A DNA stretch of 64,000 nt. Source: Hyalangium ruber. Lineage in GTDB: Bacteria; Myxococcota; Myxococcia; Myxococcales; Myxococcaceae. Of the stretch, positions 20,025 through 28,044 are shown piece after piece; within the stretch, counting starts at the first letter, position 1, and the number at the start of each line of letters is the position of its first letter. The position numbers and the translations under genes were made by a program. The notes under the pieces were generated by a model. That model saw only the letters and a list, made by a program, of their open reading frames with translations, was not told the DNA's origin and ran no database searches. The DNA is taken from NCBI RefSeq assembly GCF_034259325.1, contig NZ_JAXIVS010000009.1, positions 62,001 through 126,000 of the forward strand. The letters run 5' to 3'.

Positions 20025-20597
20025 TTGCGCGTCCTTGGAGTCGATCCCGGCAGCCGCTTCATGGGCTATGGCGTGGTGGAGGAGCGGCGCGGCCGCCTCG
20101 TGCATGTGGGGCACGGGGTCATCAAGGTCGACCCCGAGGCTCCGCTCCACCAGCGCCTGATGGTGCTGCACGCCGACCTGTCGGCCCGGCTGAGGCAGTA
20201 CAAGCCGGACGCGGTAGCGGTGGAGGGCGTCTTTACCTTCCGCAATGCGCGCAGCGCCCTGGTGCTGGGGCACGCCCGAGGCGTGGCGCTGCTGGCAGCG
20301 GCGCAGGCGCAGCTGTCCGTCCACGAGTACCCGCCGGCGAAGGTGAAGCGCTCGGTGGGAGCGGGCGGCGCGGATGGCAAGGATGCCGTCGCGCGCATGG
20401 TGTGTGCGCTCTTGAAGCTCGAAGCCATTGAACGGGCGGACGCCAGCGACGCCCTCGCGGTGGCGCTCTGCCACCTCAACCACGGACGGATGGGGGCCCT
20501 CGTCGCGAGCGGTACGGGCGGCAAGCGTCGCAAGGGTGCCGCCGCGCTGCTCGCGGATCGGCTCAGCCCGTCCTACCGGCGCCCGGAGGCGCGATGA
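20025..20597 (+). CDS. ruvC: RuvC, Holliday-junction resolvase
   Basis: 190 residues from a TTG start (MRVLGVDPGSRFMGYGV). RuvC is the RNase H-fold endonuclease that cuts Holliday junctions with RuvAB. The catalytic Asp is in LGVDPGSR, the Glu in VAVEGVF, and the last acidic pair in DASDALAVALCH. A GTG twelve bases upstream is the alternative start. The TTG is preferred because GGAGAGG lies just before it and the product then begins as in other family members. The stop overlaps the ruvA start (ATGA). Confidence 0.95.
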   Translation: MRVLGVDPGSRFMGYGVVEERRGRLVHVGHGVIKVDPEAPLHQRLMVLHADLSARLRQYKPDAVAVEGVFTFRNARSALVLGHARGVALLAAAQAQLSVHEYPPAKVKRSVGAGGADGKDAVARMVCALLKLEAIERADASDALAVALCHLNHGRMGALVASGTGGKRRKGAAALLADRLSPSYRRPEAR

Positions 20598-21205
20598 TCG
20601 CCGCACTGCGCGGAACCCTTGTAGAGAAGAGCCTGGAAGAAGCCGTCATCGACGTGGGGGGCGTGGGCTACCGCGTTGCCTTCTCCACGCTGACGCTGGG
20701 GAAGCTGCCCGAGGAGGGCCAGCCCGTCCAGGTGCGGGTGCGCACGGTGGTGCGCGAGGACGCCTTCGAGCTGTTCGGCTTCCTGTCGCGCGCCGAGGAG
20801 GAGATGTTCCTCATGCTCACCTCCGTGTCCCACGTGGGGCCGAGGCTGGCGCTCACGGTGCTCTCCGGCATGGAGGTCTCGGAGCTGGCCGTGGCGCTGG
20901 GCAAGAGCGAGGTGTCGCGGCTCACGAAGATCCACGGCATCGGGAAGAAGACGGCCGAGCGGCTGGTGCTGGAGCTCAAGGACAAGGTGAAGGAACTGCA
21001 CCTGGAGGCCGTGGCCAAGGGTGCAACGGCGACGCCTCCGGCCGGTGGGCCGAAGGCGGACCTCGTCTCTGCGCTGCTCAACCTGGGCTACAAGGCGCCG
21101 CAGGCGGAGAAGGCGGCGGAGCTGGCCGGAGAGCGGCTGGGCCCCGAGGCGGCCTTCCAGGCCCTGTTCCGCGAGGCCCTCAAGGCGCTGCGCTCGGGGG
21201 CCTGA
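20594..21205 (+). CDS. ruvA: RuvA, Holliday-junction-binding protein
   Basis: 203 residues, standard length. RuvA tetramers bind four-way junctions and load RuvB. Domain I starts MIAALRGTLVEKSLEEAV; the paired helix-hairpin-helix motifs are in SHVGPRLALTVLSG and IHGIGKKTAERLVLELKDK; domain III (LVSALLNLGYKAPQAEKA) contacts RuvB. Coupled to ruvC by a four-base overlap. RuvB is not here but at 35.7 kb, so the ruv genes are split. Confidence 0.97.
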   Translation: MIAALRGTLVEKSLEEAVIDVGGVGYRVAFSTLTLGKLPEEGQPVQVRVRTVVREDAFELFGFLSRAEEEMFLMLTSVSHVGPRLALTVLSGMEVSELAVALGKSEVSRLTKIHGIGKKTAERLVLELKDKVKELHLEAVAKGATATPPAGGPKADLVSALLNLGYKAPQAEKAAELAGERLGPEAAFQALFREALKALRSGA

Positions 21206-21219
21206 GCCGCGCTGCTCAG
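21202..21219. terminator. Hairpin holding both stop codons of ruvA and the CotH gene
   Basis: CTGAGC (21202-21207) pairs with GCTCAG (21214-21219). The TGA of ruvA and the TGA of the convergent minus-strand gene are both within the stem. It probably serves as a short bidirectional terminator. No T-run is present. Confidence 0.5.
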
Positions 21220-22946
21220 TGGCGCTCCCAGCGGGAGTCGCTGCCCTGGCTCCGGACGTAGAAGCTGCCTGCGGGCAGGGCGCCGTAGAAGAGCACATCC
21301 AGGGCGCCCACCACCGACTTGCCGTCGAACAGCCCCAGCTCGCCCTGCGGCGGGAGGGTGAAGCCCAGCTCCTCGCGGGTGAGCCGCACCGTGCCACCGG
21401 CGGGGACCAGGCGCGCGGCGAGCACCGTGCTCGTGTGGCTCTGGCGCAGCGAGGCGGTGGTGCGCCGCAGGTCCGCCGTGAGGACGAGCCCGTCGGTGGA
21501 GAGCGCGTGGTCGGTCGGGTTGTGCAGCTCCACCCAGCCCTCGGAGGGGCTCACCGCGTTCAGCCGCAGCGTCTGGGGCGGGGCTTCGAAGCGCGCCAGC
21601 TGGGCGCGGACGAAGTCGGCCCGGCGCTCCGCGTAGGCCTTGAGGAAGGGCAGCCCCTCGTGGAACTTCGCCAGCCCGTCCGGGTCATACTGGCCCTCGG
21701 GGCCCAGGTTCAGGTACGGGTCGGCCACCATGTACGGGGCGATCAGCGCGTGCATCGCGTCCAGCCGCGGGTGGAGCACCTCGGGGGCGAACAGCTCGTT
21801 GAAGCCCCGGTCGATGAGGGCCACCAACTGCGCGCGCAGCTCGGGGTTGTAGGTGATGCGGGTGTTGAGGTTGGAGAAGGTCGGCAGGAAGTCCGGGCGG
21901 TTCGCGCGCTTCACGTACATCTTCTCCACCCAGCCGTCCGCGAGGCTGAAGGGGAACAGCGGGTGCTCCACCACCGGCTTCATCCCCAGCCCGTAGGTGG
22001 GCCACCAGCGCGCGTCGTTGTTGTTGAGGTCCCACGCCACGTACGTCCACTTGCCCGTGACGCGGTCGTGGATGAGGTAGCTCTGCGAGTCCTCGCTGAT
22101 GTTGTTGGAGATGAGCACCTCCACCGCCAGCGTGCGCAGGTAGCGCTCCAGCTCCAGGTTCTCGGCCAGCACGCGCGGCAGGTCCGGCTCGGGCGTGTGG
22201 TTGATGACGCGCATCAGCGCCTCGATGTCCTTCTTGCCCACCTCCTTCTTCTCGTTGGTCTCCTTCTGCCAGTCCTGCTGGTAGTCGGTGCGCCACAGCT
22301 TCATCTCGCAGTCCTTGGCGCCGCACCGGTAGATGGTCGGATCCGGATCCGCGAAGCCGTGGGCCTCGGCGAAGCTGTTATCCACGCGCTCGATGTCGAG
22401 GTAGACGCCCTGGTACAGATCATTGATGGCCAGGCGCACGTACTTCGTGCGCGGCGCGGGCAGACCCATGGCCAGCATGGAGTCGTACGCGAGCTTCTCC
22501 GTCATGAGCGTACGGTCCTGGAACTCCGCCACGAGGTTGTGCTTTCGCCGGCCGTCGAACTCCGTGTCCTTGGGGAACTCGATGCGCCAGCTCTTCTTCG
22601 GGAAGAAGCGTGAGCTGGAGCCTCTCAGGCGGACCTTCACGTCATAGGACTGCTTGTTGATGACGAGCCGCGCCGGCTGCTCGTCCAGGTACGGATCCGC
22701 CTCGAACTTCGCCAGCGTCTCCGGAGGAATGTAGAGCTGGTAGATGGGCACCTCCTGCTGCAGCTCGGGGAAGGTGAAGGTGTCCTGCTGCGTGGACTCC
22801 TCCTCCTGCCCGGGCTGCTCCTGCCCGCAGCCGCTGAGCGCCATCAGCAGCACCGTGCCCACCAGCGCGATCCACCACACCGCGCGCTCCTGCGTGTCCT
22901 TCTGCCCCCCGCCCGCCATCACCACCACCGCCTTCATGGGTTTCAT
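21216..22946 (-). CDS. CotH-like protein-kinase-fold lipoprotein with lamin-tail-like C terminus
   Basis: 576 residues. The N terminus has a membrane segment ending in the lipobox MALSGCG, so it is probably a lipoprotein. The CotH domain is recognised from YQLYIPPETLAKF, VKVRLRGSSSRFFPKKSW, DLYQGVYLDIERVDNSF and the late VAWDLNNNDARWWP. CotH proteins are atypical kinases, first known from Bacillus spore coats. The C-terminal 110 residues (LNAVSPSEGWVELHNPTDH) look like a lamin-tail/LTD domain, often found on exported proteins. It is divergent from the sigma-factor operon with a 212-base shared upstream region. Confidence 0.87.
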   Translation of the reverse strand: MKPMKAVVVMAGGGQKDTQERAVWWIALVGTVLLMALSGCGQEQPGQEEESTQQDTFTFPELQQEVPIYQLYIPPETLAKFEADPYLDEQPARLVINKQSYDVKVRLRGSSSRFFPKKSWRIEFPKDTEFDGRRKHNLVAEFQDRTLMTEKLAYDSMLAMGLPAPRTKYVRLAINDLYQGVYLDIERVDNSFAEAHGFADPDPTIYRCGAKDCEMKLWRTDYQQDWQKETNEKKEVGKKDIEALMRVINHTPEPDLPRVLAENLELERYLRTLAVEVLISNNISEDSQSYLIHDRVTGKWTYVAWDLNNNDARWWPTYGLGMKPVVEHPLFPFSLADGWVEKMYVKRANRPDFLPTFSNLNTRITYNPELRAQLVALIDRGFNELFAPEVLHPRLDAMHALIAPYMVADPYLNLGPEGQYDPDGLAKFHEGLPFLKAYAERRADFVRAQLARFEAPPQTLRLNAVSPSEGWVELHNPTDHALSTDGLVLTADLRRTTASLRQSHTSTVLAARLVPAGGTVRLTREELGFTLPPQGELGLFDGKSVVGALDVLFYGALPAGSFYVRSQGSDSRWERH

Positions 22947-23158
22947 CCTCCAGCGCGTTTTCGTTCTTCGTCGCTCTCACCTTTGGAAATGCGCGAGGCC
23001 CGTCACGTGGACGAACTCCTTTTTCCGGCGGATTTTTCGCGGCGGGGGCGTCGCGGGTTGAACACGCACCGCGAGTGGGGTGGGGGGTGGGGTTGTCTCC
23101 AGGTCTGGAGCACCTAGATCCCTTCCAGGGGCCGTTGGTGAACGGGGAAGGGGTCGGC

Positions 23159-23758
23159 GTGCAGGCGGATATCGACAATGCGCTCTGCGTCGAACTCGGC
23201 GAGACCGGTTCGGACCGTTGGCTCGTGGACTTTCACGCGGGCCGCCGCTCCGTTCTGGAGCAGTGCTACCGGGAGCTCTATCCCACGGTGCAGCGGGCGG
23301 TGGGGCGGGTGCTCTCCGGGGCGGACCAGGAGACCGTCATCCATGAGGTCTTCTATCGATTGATCTCCCGCGAGGAGCTTCGGCGGAGCTTCCGGGGTGG
23401 CGCCCTCAAGGCGTGGATCGCCACGGTGGCCTACCACCTTGCGCTCGAGTTCGTGCGTCGCCAGCAGCGCGAGAAGGGCGCGCTGGAGCAGGCGCGGGAG
23501 CTCGGGGGAGATGAAGCCACCACGGTGGCGGAGGCCTCCGAGGAGTGCGAGGCCCGCATCCTGGTGGAGCGCTTCCGGCGCGAGTGCCTGCCGGAGAAGT
23601 GGCAGGGCGTGTTCGAGGCGCGCTTCCTGCGCCAGTTGCCGCAGCGGGACGCCGCGCGGGAGCTGGGTATCCACCGCACGACATTGGCCTACCAGGAGAT
23701 GCGGATCCGTTCGCTGCTCCGCCGCTTCTTGCTGCGCGAAGGGAGTACACCGTCATGA
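23159..23758 (+). CDS. ECF-like sigma70-family factor (cluster 1)
   Basis: 199 residues. Region 2 is seen in VLEQCYRELYPTVQRAVGRV through KAWIATVAYHLALEFVRRQQ; region 4 ends with a HTH (LPQRDAARELGIHRTTLAYQ). The GTG at 23159 is chosen since GGGGAAGGGG lies five bases upstream; earlier in-frame starts have no such site. The stop overlaps the next gene (ATGA). The gene order sigma / zinc-finger membrane protein / caspase-fold protease / lipoprotein is repeated at 55.7-59.8 kb. Promoter targets cannot be read from the sequence. Confidence 0.88.
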   Translation: MQADIDNALCVELGETGSDRWLVDFHAGRRSVLEQCYRELYPTVQRAVGRVLSGADQETVIHEVFYRLISREELRRSFRGGALKAWIATVAYHLALEFVRRQQREKGALEQARELGGDEATTVAEASEECEARILVERFRRECLPEKWQGVFEARFLRQLPQRDAARELGIHRTTLAYQEMRIRSLLRRFLLREGSTPS

Positions 23759-24528
23759 AGAACGTCGTCTGCCCCATGCGTGGTCGCGTGGACGACCACT
23801 TCGCGCGCCGGCTGAAGCTGGGCGCCGAGCACGCGCTGCGGGAGCACCTGCCGAACTGTGTCTCCTGCAAGACGTTCTATGATCGTCACCTGCTGCTGCG
23901 GAGGCTGGACCCGAAAGCGTCGGGAGATGCACAGGCGCGACTGGGGCAGGCGCTGGGCCTGGTCCGCCCGCCGGTACCGGTAACGCAGGGCGCGGTGGCG
24001 CTGGCGGTGGTGGCGCTGCTCGTGGTGGGAGTCGTGGCGACGCGGACCCAGCCGTTCGGGCAGCCGGAGCCGGAGGGCTTCACGGCGCGCGGTGGCCCGG
24101 TGGTGACTTCGTCCGAGGCGCTGCGTGTCTTCCGGGTGCGGCCGGGAGTGGCCGCCGAGCCCGTGGAGGGAGAGCTGCGCGCGGGGGATGAGCTGGCCTT
24201 CGCGTACCAGAACCCGAAGGGCCGGAAGTGGCTCCTCATCTATGGAGTGGACGAGCACCAGCACGTGTACTGGTTCCACCCGAGCTGGTCCAACCCGGAC
24301 GAGGACCCCGGTGCGGTGCAGGCGTTTGGCGGCACGGCGCTGCACGAGCTGCCCGAGGCCATCTCGCACACCTTTGATGGAGAGCGGCTGGTGGTGCATA
24401 GCGTCCTGGCGGACGAGCGGCTCACGGTGCAGCGGGCCGAGGCGCTACTGAAGGGGCGAGACCCGACGCAGCCGCTGCCGCTGCCTGGCGCGGAGCACAC
24501 CTCCTTCTCGCTGAAGGTGAGGAAATGA
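23755..24528 (+). CDS. Single-TM zinc-finger anti-sigma-type protein with DUF4384-like C-terminal domain (cluster 1)
   Basis: 257 residues. The cytoplasmic N terminus has a compact H-x3-C-x2-C motif (REHLPNCVSCK, His31, Cys35, Cys38) typical of zf-HC2 anti-sigma factors. One membrane segment spans about 77-97 (GAVALAVVALLVVGVVATRT). The periplasmic C-terminal domain (ALRVFRVRPG, ELRAGDELAFAYQNPKGRKW, YGVDEHQHVYWFHP) resembles DUF4384 domains in myxobacterial envelope proteins. The ATG overlaps the sigma stop and its own stop overlaps the caspase start, both as ATGA. Anti-sigma role is inferred from motif, topology and position. Confidence 0.82.
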   Translation: MKNVVCPMRGRVDDHFARRLKLGAEHALREHLPNCVSCKTFYDRHLLLRRLDPKASGDAQARLGQALGLVRPPVPVTQGAVALAVVALLVVGVVATRTQPFGQPEPEGFTARGGPVVTSSEALRVFRVRPGVAAEPVEGELRAGDELAFAYQNPKGRKWLLIYGVDEHQHVYWFHPSWSNPDEDPGAVQAFGGTALHELPEAISHTFDGERLVVHSVLADERLTVQRAEALLKGRDPTQPLPLPGAEHTSFSLKVRK

Positions 24529-26048
24529 GCAGGGGGAGCCTGGCGCTAACACTGGCGCTGGTGGCACTGCCCGCGCTGGCGGAGGAGCGCCCGCGCGCGG
24601 CCTTCGCGTTCATCGTCGGGGTGAACCAGAGCGTGGACCCGAACGAGCCGGCGCTGCGCTACGCGGATGACGATGCGGCGCGCTACTTGGACCTGTTCCG
24701 CCTGCTCGGGGCGCGCACGTACCTGCTGGCGCGGTTGGATGAGAACACGGAGCGGCTGCACCCGCAGGCTGCGGCCGAGGCGAGCGCGCCACGGTGGGCC
24801 GAGTGGCAGCGGCTGGTGGACCAGCTCGCGCATGACGTGGAGCAGGCGCGGGCGCGCGACCTGGGGACGGTCATCTACTTCGTCTATGCGGGCCACGGCA
24901 GCGTGCGCAACGGCCAGGGCTACGTGACGCTCGAGGACCGGCGGCTCACGGGCAGGGATCTGGCCGAAGGACTGATCGAGCGGGTAAAGGCCGACCAGGC
25001 GCACCTCATCGTGGATGCGTGCTCCTCGTACTTCCTGGCGTATGGGCGTGGGCCGGGGGGACAGCGTCGCCCGCTGCAGGGCTTCAGCGAGGTGGCGCGC
25101 CTGTCGGACGACGGCCGTGTGGGGCTGCTGCTGTCCACCTCTAGTGTGCGCGAGAGCCACGAGTGGGAGGCCTTCCAGGCGGGGGTCTTCAGCCACGAGG
25201 TGCGCTCGGGGCTCTACGGGGCGGCGGACGCGGATGGGGACGGGCGGGTGAGCTACAAGGAGATCGCCGCCTTCGTGGAGCGGGCGAACGCGGCCATCCC
25301 CAACGAGCGCTTCCGGCCCGAGGTCCACGCGCGCCCACCGAAGGACGGGCAGTGGCTGGTGGAGCTGGGCAATGCGCTCGAGCACCGCATCGAGGTGGAC
25401 GGGCGCGAGGCCATGCACCTGCGGCTCGAGGACAGCAAGGGTGTGCGCCTGGCCGACTTCCACAACGCCTCCGGGCAGCGGCTCTGGGTGGCGAGGCCCA
25501 TCGGCACGGGCCCGCTGTACGTGCGGCGCGTGGTGGACGGGCAGGAGTACCGCATCGACGCGATGCCTCAGGTGGTCCAGCTCGCCGCGCTCACGCCGCA
25601 GGCGCCGCGCGTGGGGGCCCGTGGCGCGGAGCACGAGGCGTTCAGCCTCATCTTCTCGTTGCCGTATGACCGGCAGACGGTCGACACGTACGACTTCCGG
25701 ATGCCGGTGCTCATCGAGCCCGCAGAGTCCACGGTCCCCGCATGGCGGCGCGTGGCGGGCTGGAGCGCGGTCGGGCTGGCGGGAGCGAGCCTGGGCGGAG
25801 GCGTGTGGACGACGATGTCCGCGCGCGGCGTGCGATCGGGAGGCATGAACGGGCTGCCCCAGGCCGAGGTCATGCGCCGCAACCAGCGCATCCAGTCGCT
25901 GAACCGACGGTCCACCACGCTGTACGCGGCGGGAGCCGTGGCGGGTGCGGTGGGGCTCGGCTTGTTGCTGTGGCCCGGGGCGAACGCCGAGGCCGCTCCT
26001 GTCGTCGGACCGGGCACCGCGGGACTGCAACTGGGAGGTCAGTTTTGA
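24525..26048 (+). CDS. Exported caspase-fold (peptidase C14) protein with EF-hand-like loop (cluster 1)
   Basis: 507 residues. Signal peptide (LALTLALVALPALAEE), then a caspase p20-type domain: IVGVNQSVDPNEP, DDDAARYLDLFRLLGART, catalytic His124 in YFVYAGHGS and Cys166 in HLIVDACSS. A calcium-loop-like DADGDGRVSYKE follows near 235-246. The C-terminal half has beta-rich segments and two hydrophobic stretches near 410-430 and 465-485, likely membrane-associated. Both catalytic residues are present, so it should be an active Cys protease. It overlaps the anti-sigma gene upstream and the lipoprotein gene downstream (TTGA). Confidence 0.88.
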   Translation: MSRGSLALTLALVALPALAEERPRAAFAFIVGVNQSVDPNEPALRYADDDAARYLDLFRLLGARTYLLARLDENTERLHPQAAAEASAPRWAEWQRLVDQLAHDVEQARARDLGTVIYFVYAGHGSVRNGQGYVTLEDRRLTGRDLAEGLIERVKADQAHLIVDACSSYFLAYGRGPGGQRRPLQGFSEVARLSDDGRVGLLLSTSSVRESHEWEAFQAGVFSHEVRSGLYGAADADGDGRVSYKEIAAFVERANAAIPNERFRPEVHARPPKDGQWLVELGNALEHRIEVDGREAMHLRLEDSKGVRLADFHNASGQRLWVARPIGTGPLYVRRVVDGQEYRIDAMPQVVQLAALTPQAPRVGARGAEHEAFSLIFSLPYDRQTVDTYDFRMPVLIEPAESTVPAWRRVAGWSAVGLAGASLGGGVWTTMSARGVRSGGMNGLPQAEVMRRNQRIQSLNRRSTTLYAAGAVAGAVGLGLLLWPGANAEAAPVVGPGTAGLQLGGQF

Positions 26049-28027
26049 AGCGCCTGCTCGCGGTGCTCGGGGTGCTGCTAGGGGCGTGCGTGGCGCCGGT
26101 GTCGCTGGACGAGCGCGCCTGCCCGTGTGCCGACGGGTGGACCTGCTGCGAGGCGACGCAGATGTGCATGCGGGCGGCGGATCAGTGCCCCCAGTCCATC
26201 GAGAACCCCGCGACTCCCACGGAAGAGGACGGAGGAACCGACGGAGGCTTCGACGGCGGAACGGATGGAGGGTACGACGGCGGGCCAGACGGAGGAGGCG
26301 ACCCTGAGCCCGACGAACCGGATGCGGGCTATCTGGACCTCGCAGGCCGCTGCTTCGATGAGCACTGGTGCTGGGAGAACCCGTCTCCCCACGCGCGCTA
26401 CTACGAGGCGGTCTGGGCGTCGGGGCCCAACGACGTCTGGGTGGTAGGGGCGGCGGGGATCGCCACGCGGTGGGATGGCGACGGCTGGAAGGTCTACCGC
26501 TCCGCCACGACGCAGCAGCTCCTGGCCATCTGGGGGACGCGTCCTGATGACGTCTGGGCGGTGGGCAACCGGGGCGCGGTGGTGCGGTGGAACGGGGTTG
26601 CCTGGCAGCCCGTGGCCACGGGCCTGAAGCAACACCTGGTGGCCGTCTGGGGCAGCAGCCCGAGCGACGTCTGGGTGGCGGGGTTCGATGGGGCCCTGCT
26701 TCACTGGGACGGAGCGGAGTGGACGAAGCCGGAGAGCGTGCCTCCGCACTACTTCACGGGGCTCTGGGGCTCGGCTCCCAATGATGTGTGGGTCGTCACC
26801 GCGGAGGGTGCGCTGCTGCGCTGGGACGGCCAGGCCTGGGTGCAGCAGCCGAGATTCCAGGGGGAGCTCGTCCTGAGCCTCAGCGGCGCGGACGGGGTGC
26901 TGTGGGCACTCGATAAGCGAGCCACCACCGGGACGTGGCGCGTGCTGCGCTACAGCGAGAGCGTGTGGAGCGTGGTCCACGAGGGGACCGAGCCACTGAA
27001 CAGCCTCATGGCGCTCGGGCCGAACGAAGTCTGGGGAGTGGGCGACGCCGGAAACGTTCTCCGCATCGATGAGAACGGGCCGGTGTGGACTTCGCTGGGC
27101 ATCTCCGAGGACCTCGCGAATATCTGGGGCACACGCGATTGGGGACTCTGGGCGGTGGGTAGCCGGGGCCAGATCCTTCGGATGAACGGCGACGGGTGGA
27201 CCTCTCTCCGCGAGGGTTCGTATGCCCCGGTGCTGGGGGGCTACGCCCTGAGTGACAGGGAGGCGTGGACCTCTGGAGACCTCGGCGCGTTGCTGCGCTG
27301 GCGCGACGGGCGGTGGGACGTCATTCCCACCGGCACGACCGCCGCGCTGAATGATGTCTGGGGCTCGGGCTCAGAGGAGATCTGGGCGGTCGGGGAGGGC
27401 GGAAGGATCGTGCGCTCCGACGGCACGACCGCCGCGCCCTGGCCGGAGTCCCTCGTCCCGGAGACGTTGCGAAGCGTCTGGGGCACGGGCCGAGAGGACG
27501 TGTGGGCGGTGGGAGATGCGGGCCGCATCCTCCACTACGACGGCCAGCGCTGGACCGTGAGTCCCAGCCCGACTGGCGCCACGCTGCACCGCGTGTGGGG
27601 GACGAGCTCCGGGGCGGTATGGGCGGTGGGGGAGTCCGGCACGCTTCTCCGCCAGGACGGGAGCGGCTGGAGGACCGTTCCGCTGGACCCGCCGACCACC
27701 CATGCCTTCTATGGATTGTGGGGTTCGGGCCCGAGCGACATCTGGGCCGTCGGCGCGCAAGGTGTCGTCCGGCACTACGACGGGCAGCGCTGGTCGCCCG
27801 TGGTCCCGTTCGCGGAAGGCGAACTCATCGACATCTGGGGCACAGGGCCTTCGGACGTCTACGTGTTGGAGCGGCACGCGGAGGGAACGACCCTGTTCCA
27901 CTTCAACGGGCTGACCTGGGTGCCGGAGCCCGTGCCGTACGGAGGGCGCTTCAGCGCCCTCTGGGGCATGGGGATGGTGCCGCGAATCGGCGGCTTCGGC
28001 GGCTCCATCCTCCGTTACAGACCCTGA
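26045..28027 (+). CDS. Surface lipoprotein with Asp/Gly linker and double beta-propeller (cluster 1)
   Basis: 660 residues from a TTG start overlapping the caspase stop. Lipobox LLGACVAP in the signal peptide. A Cys-rich patch (ACPCADGWTCCEATQMC) and a low-complexity D/G/P linker (about 60-100) precede about 14 repeats of the type WGSGPSDVWAVGAQG...W, from nucleotide 26400 to the end. Fourteen short repeats could make two seven-bladed propellers. Such domains bind proteins or glycans on the surface. With the sigma, anti-sigma and caspase genes it completes a four-gene overlapping operon, and it is a plausible sensor. An upstream extension of the frame is antisense to nothing known and lies inside the caspase gene. 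Confidence 0.88.
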   Translation: MKRLLAVLGVLLGACVAPVSLDERACPCADGWTCCEATQMCMRAADQCPQSIENPATPTEEDGGTDGGFDGGTDGGYDGGPDGGGDPEPDEPDAGYLDLAGRCFDEHWCWENPSPHARYYEAVWASGPNDVWVVGAAGIATRWDGDGWKVYRSATTQQLLAIWGTRPDDVWAVGNRGAVVRWNGVAWQPVATGLKQHLVAVWGSSPSDVWVAGFDGALLHWDGAEWTKPESVPPHYFTGLWGSAPNDVWVVTAEGALLRWDGQAWVQQPRFQGELVLSLSGADGVLWALDKRATTGTWRVLRYSESVWSVVHEGTEPLNSLMALGPNEVWGVGDAGNVLRIDENGPVWTSLGISEDLANIWGTRDWGLWAVGSRGQILRMNGDGWTSLREGSYAPVLGGYALSDREAWTSGDLGALLRWRDGRWDVIPTGTTAALNDVWGSGSEEIWAVGEGGRIVRSDGTTAAPWPESLVPETLRSVWGTGREDVWAVGDAGRILHYDGQRWTVSPSPTGATLHRVWGTSSGAVWAVGESGTLLRQDGSGWRTVPLDPPTTHAFYGLWGSGPSDIWAVGAQGVVRHYDGQRWSPVVPFAEGELIDIWGTGPSDVYVLERHAEGTTLFHFNGLTWVPEPVPYGGRFSALWGMGMVPRIGGFGGSILRYRP

Positions 28028-28044
28028 GCGGGACTCCGCTCAGG
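28023..28044. terminator. Bidirectional hairpin between the propeller lipoprotein gene and ileS
   Basis: CCTGAGCGG (28023-28031) and CCGCTCAGG (28036-28044) form a perfect nine-bp stem with loop GACT. The TGA stops of both convergent genes are inside the stem. No T-run follows on either side. Confidence 0.65.
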
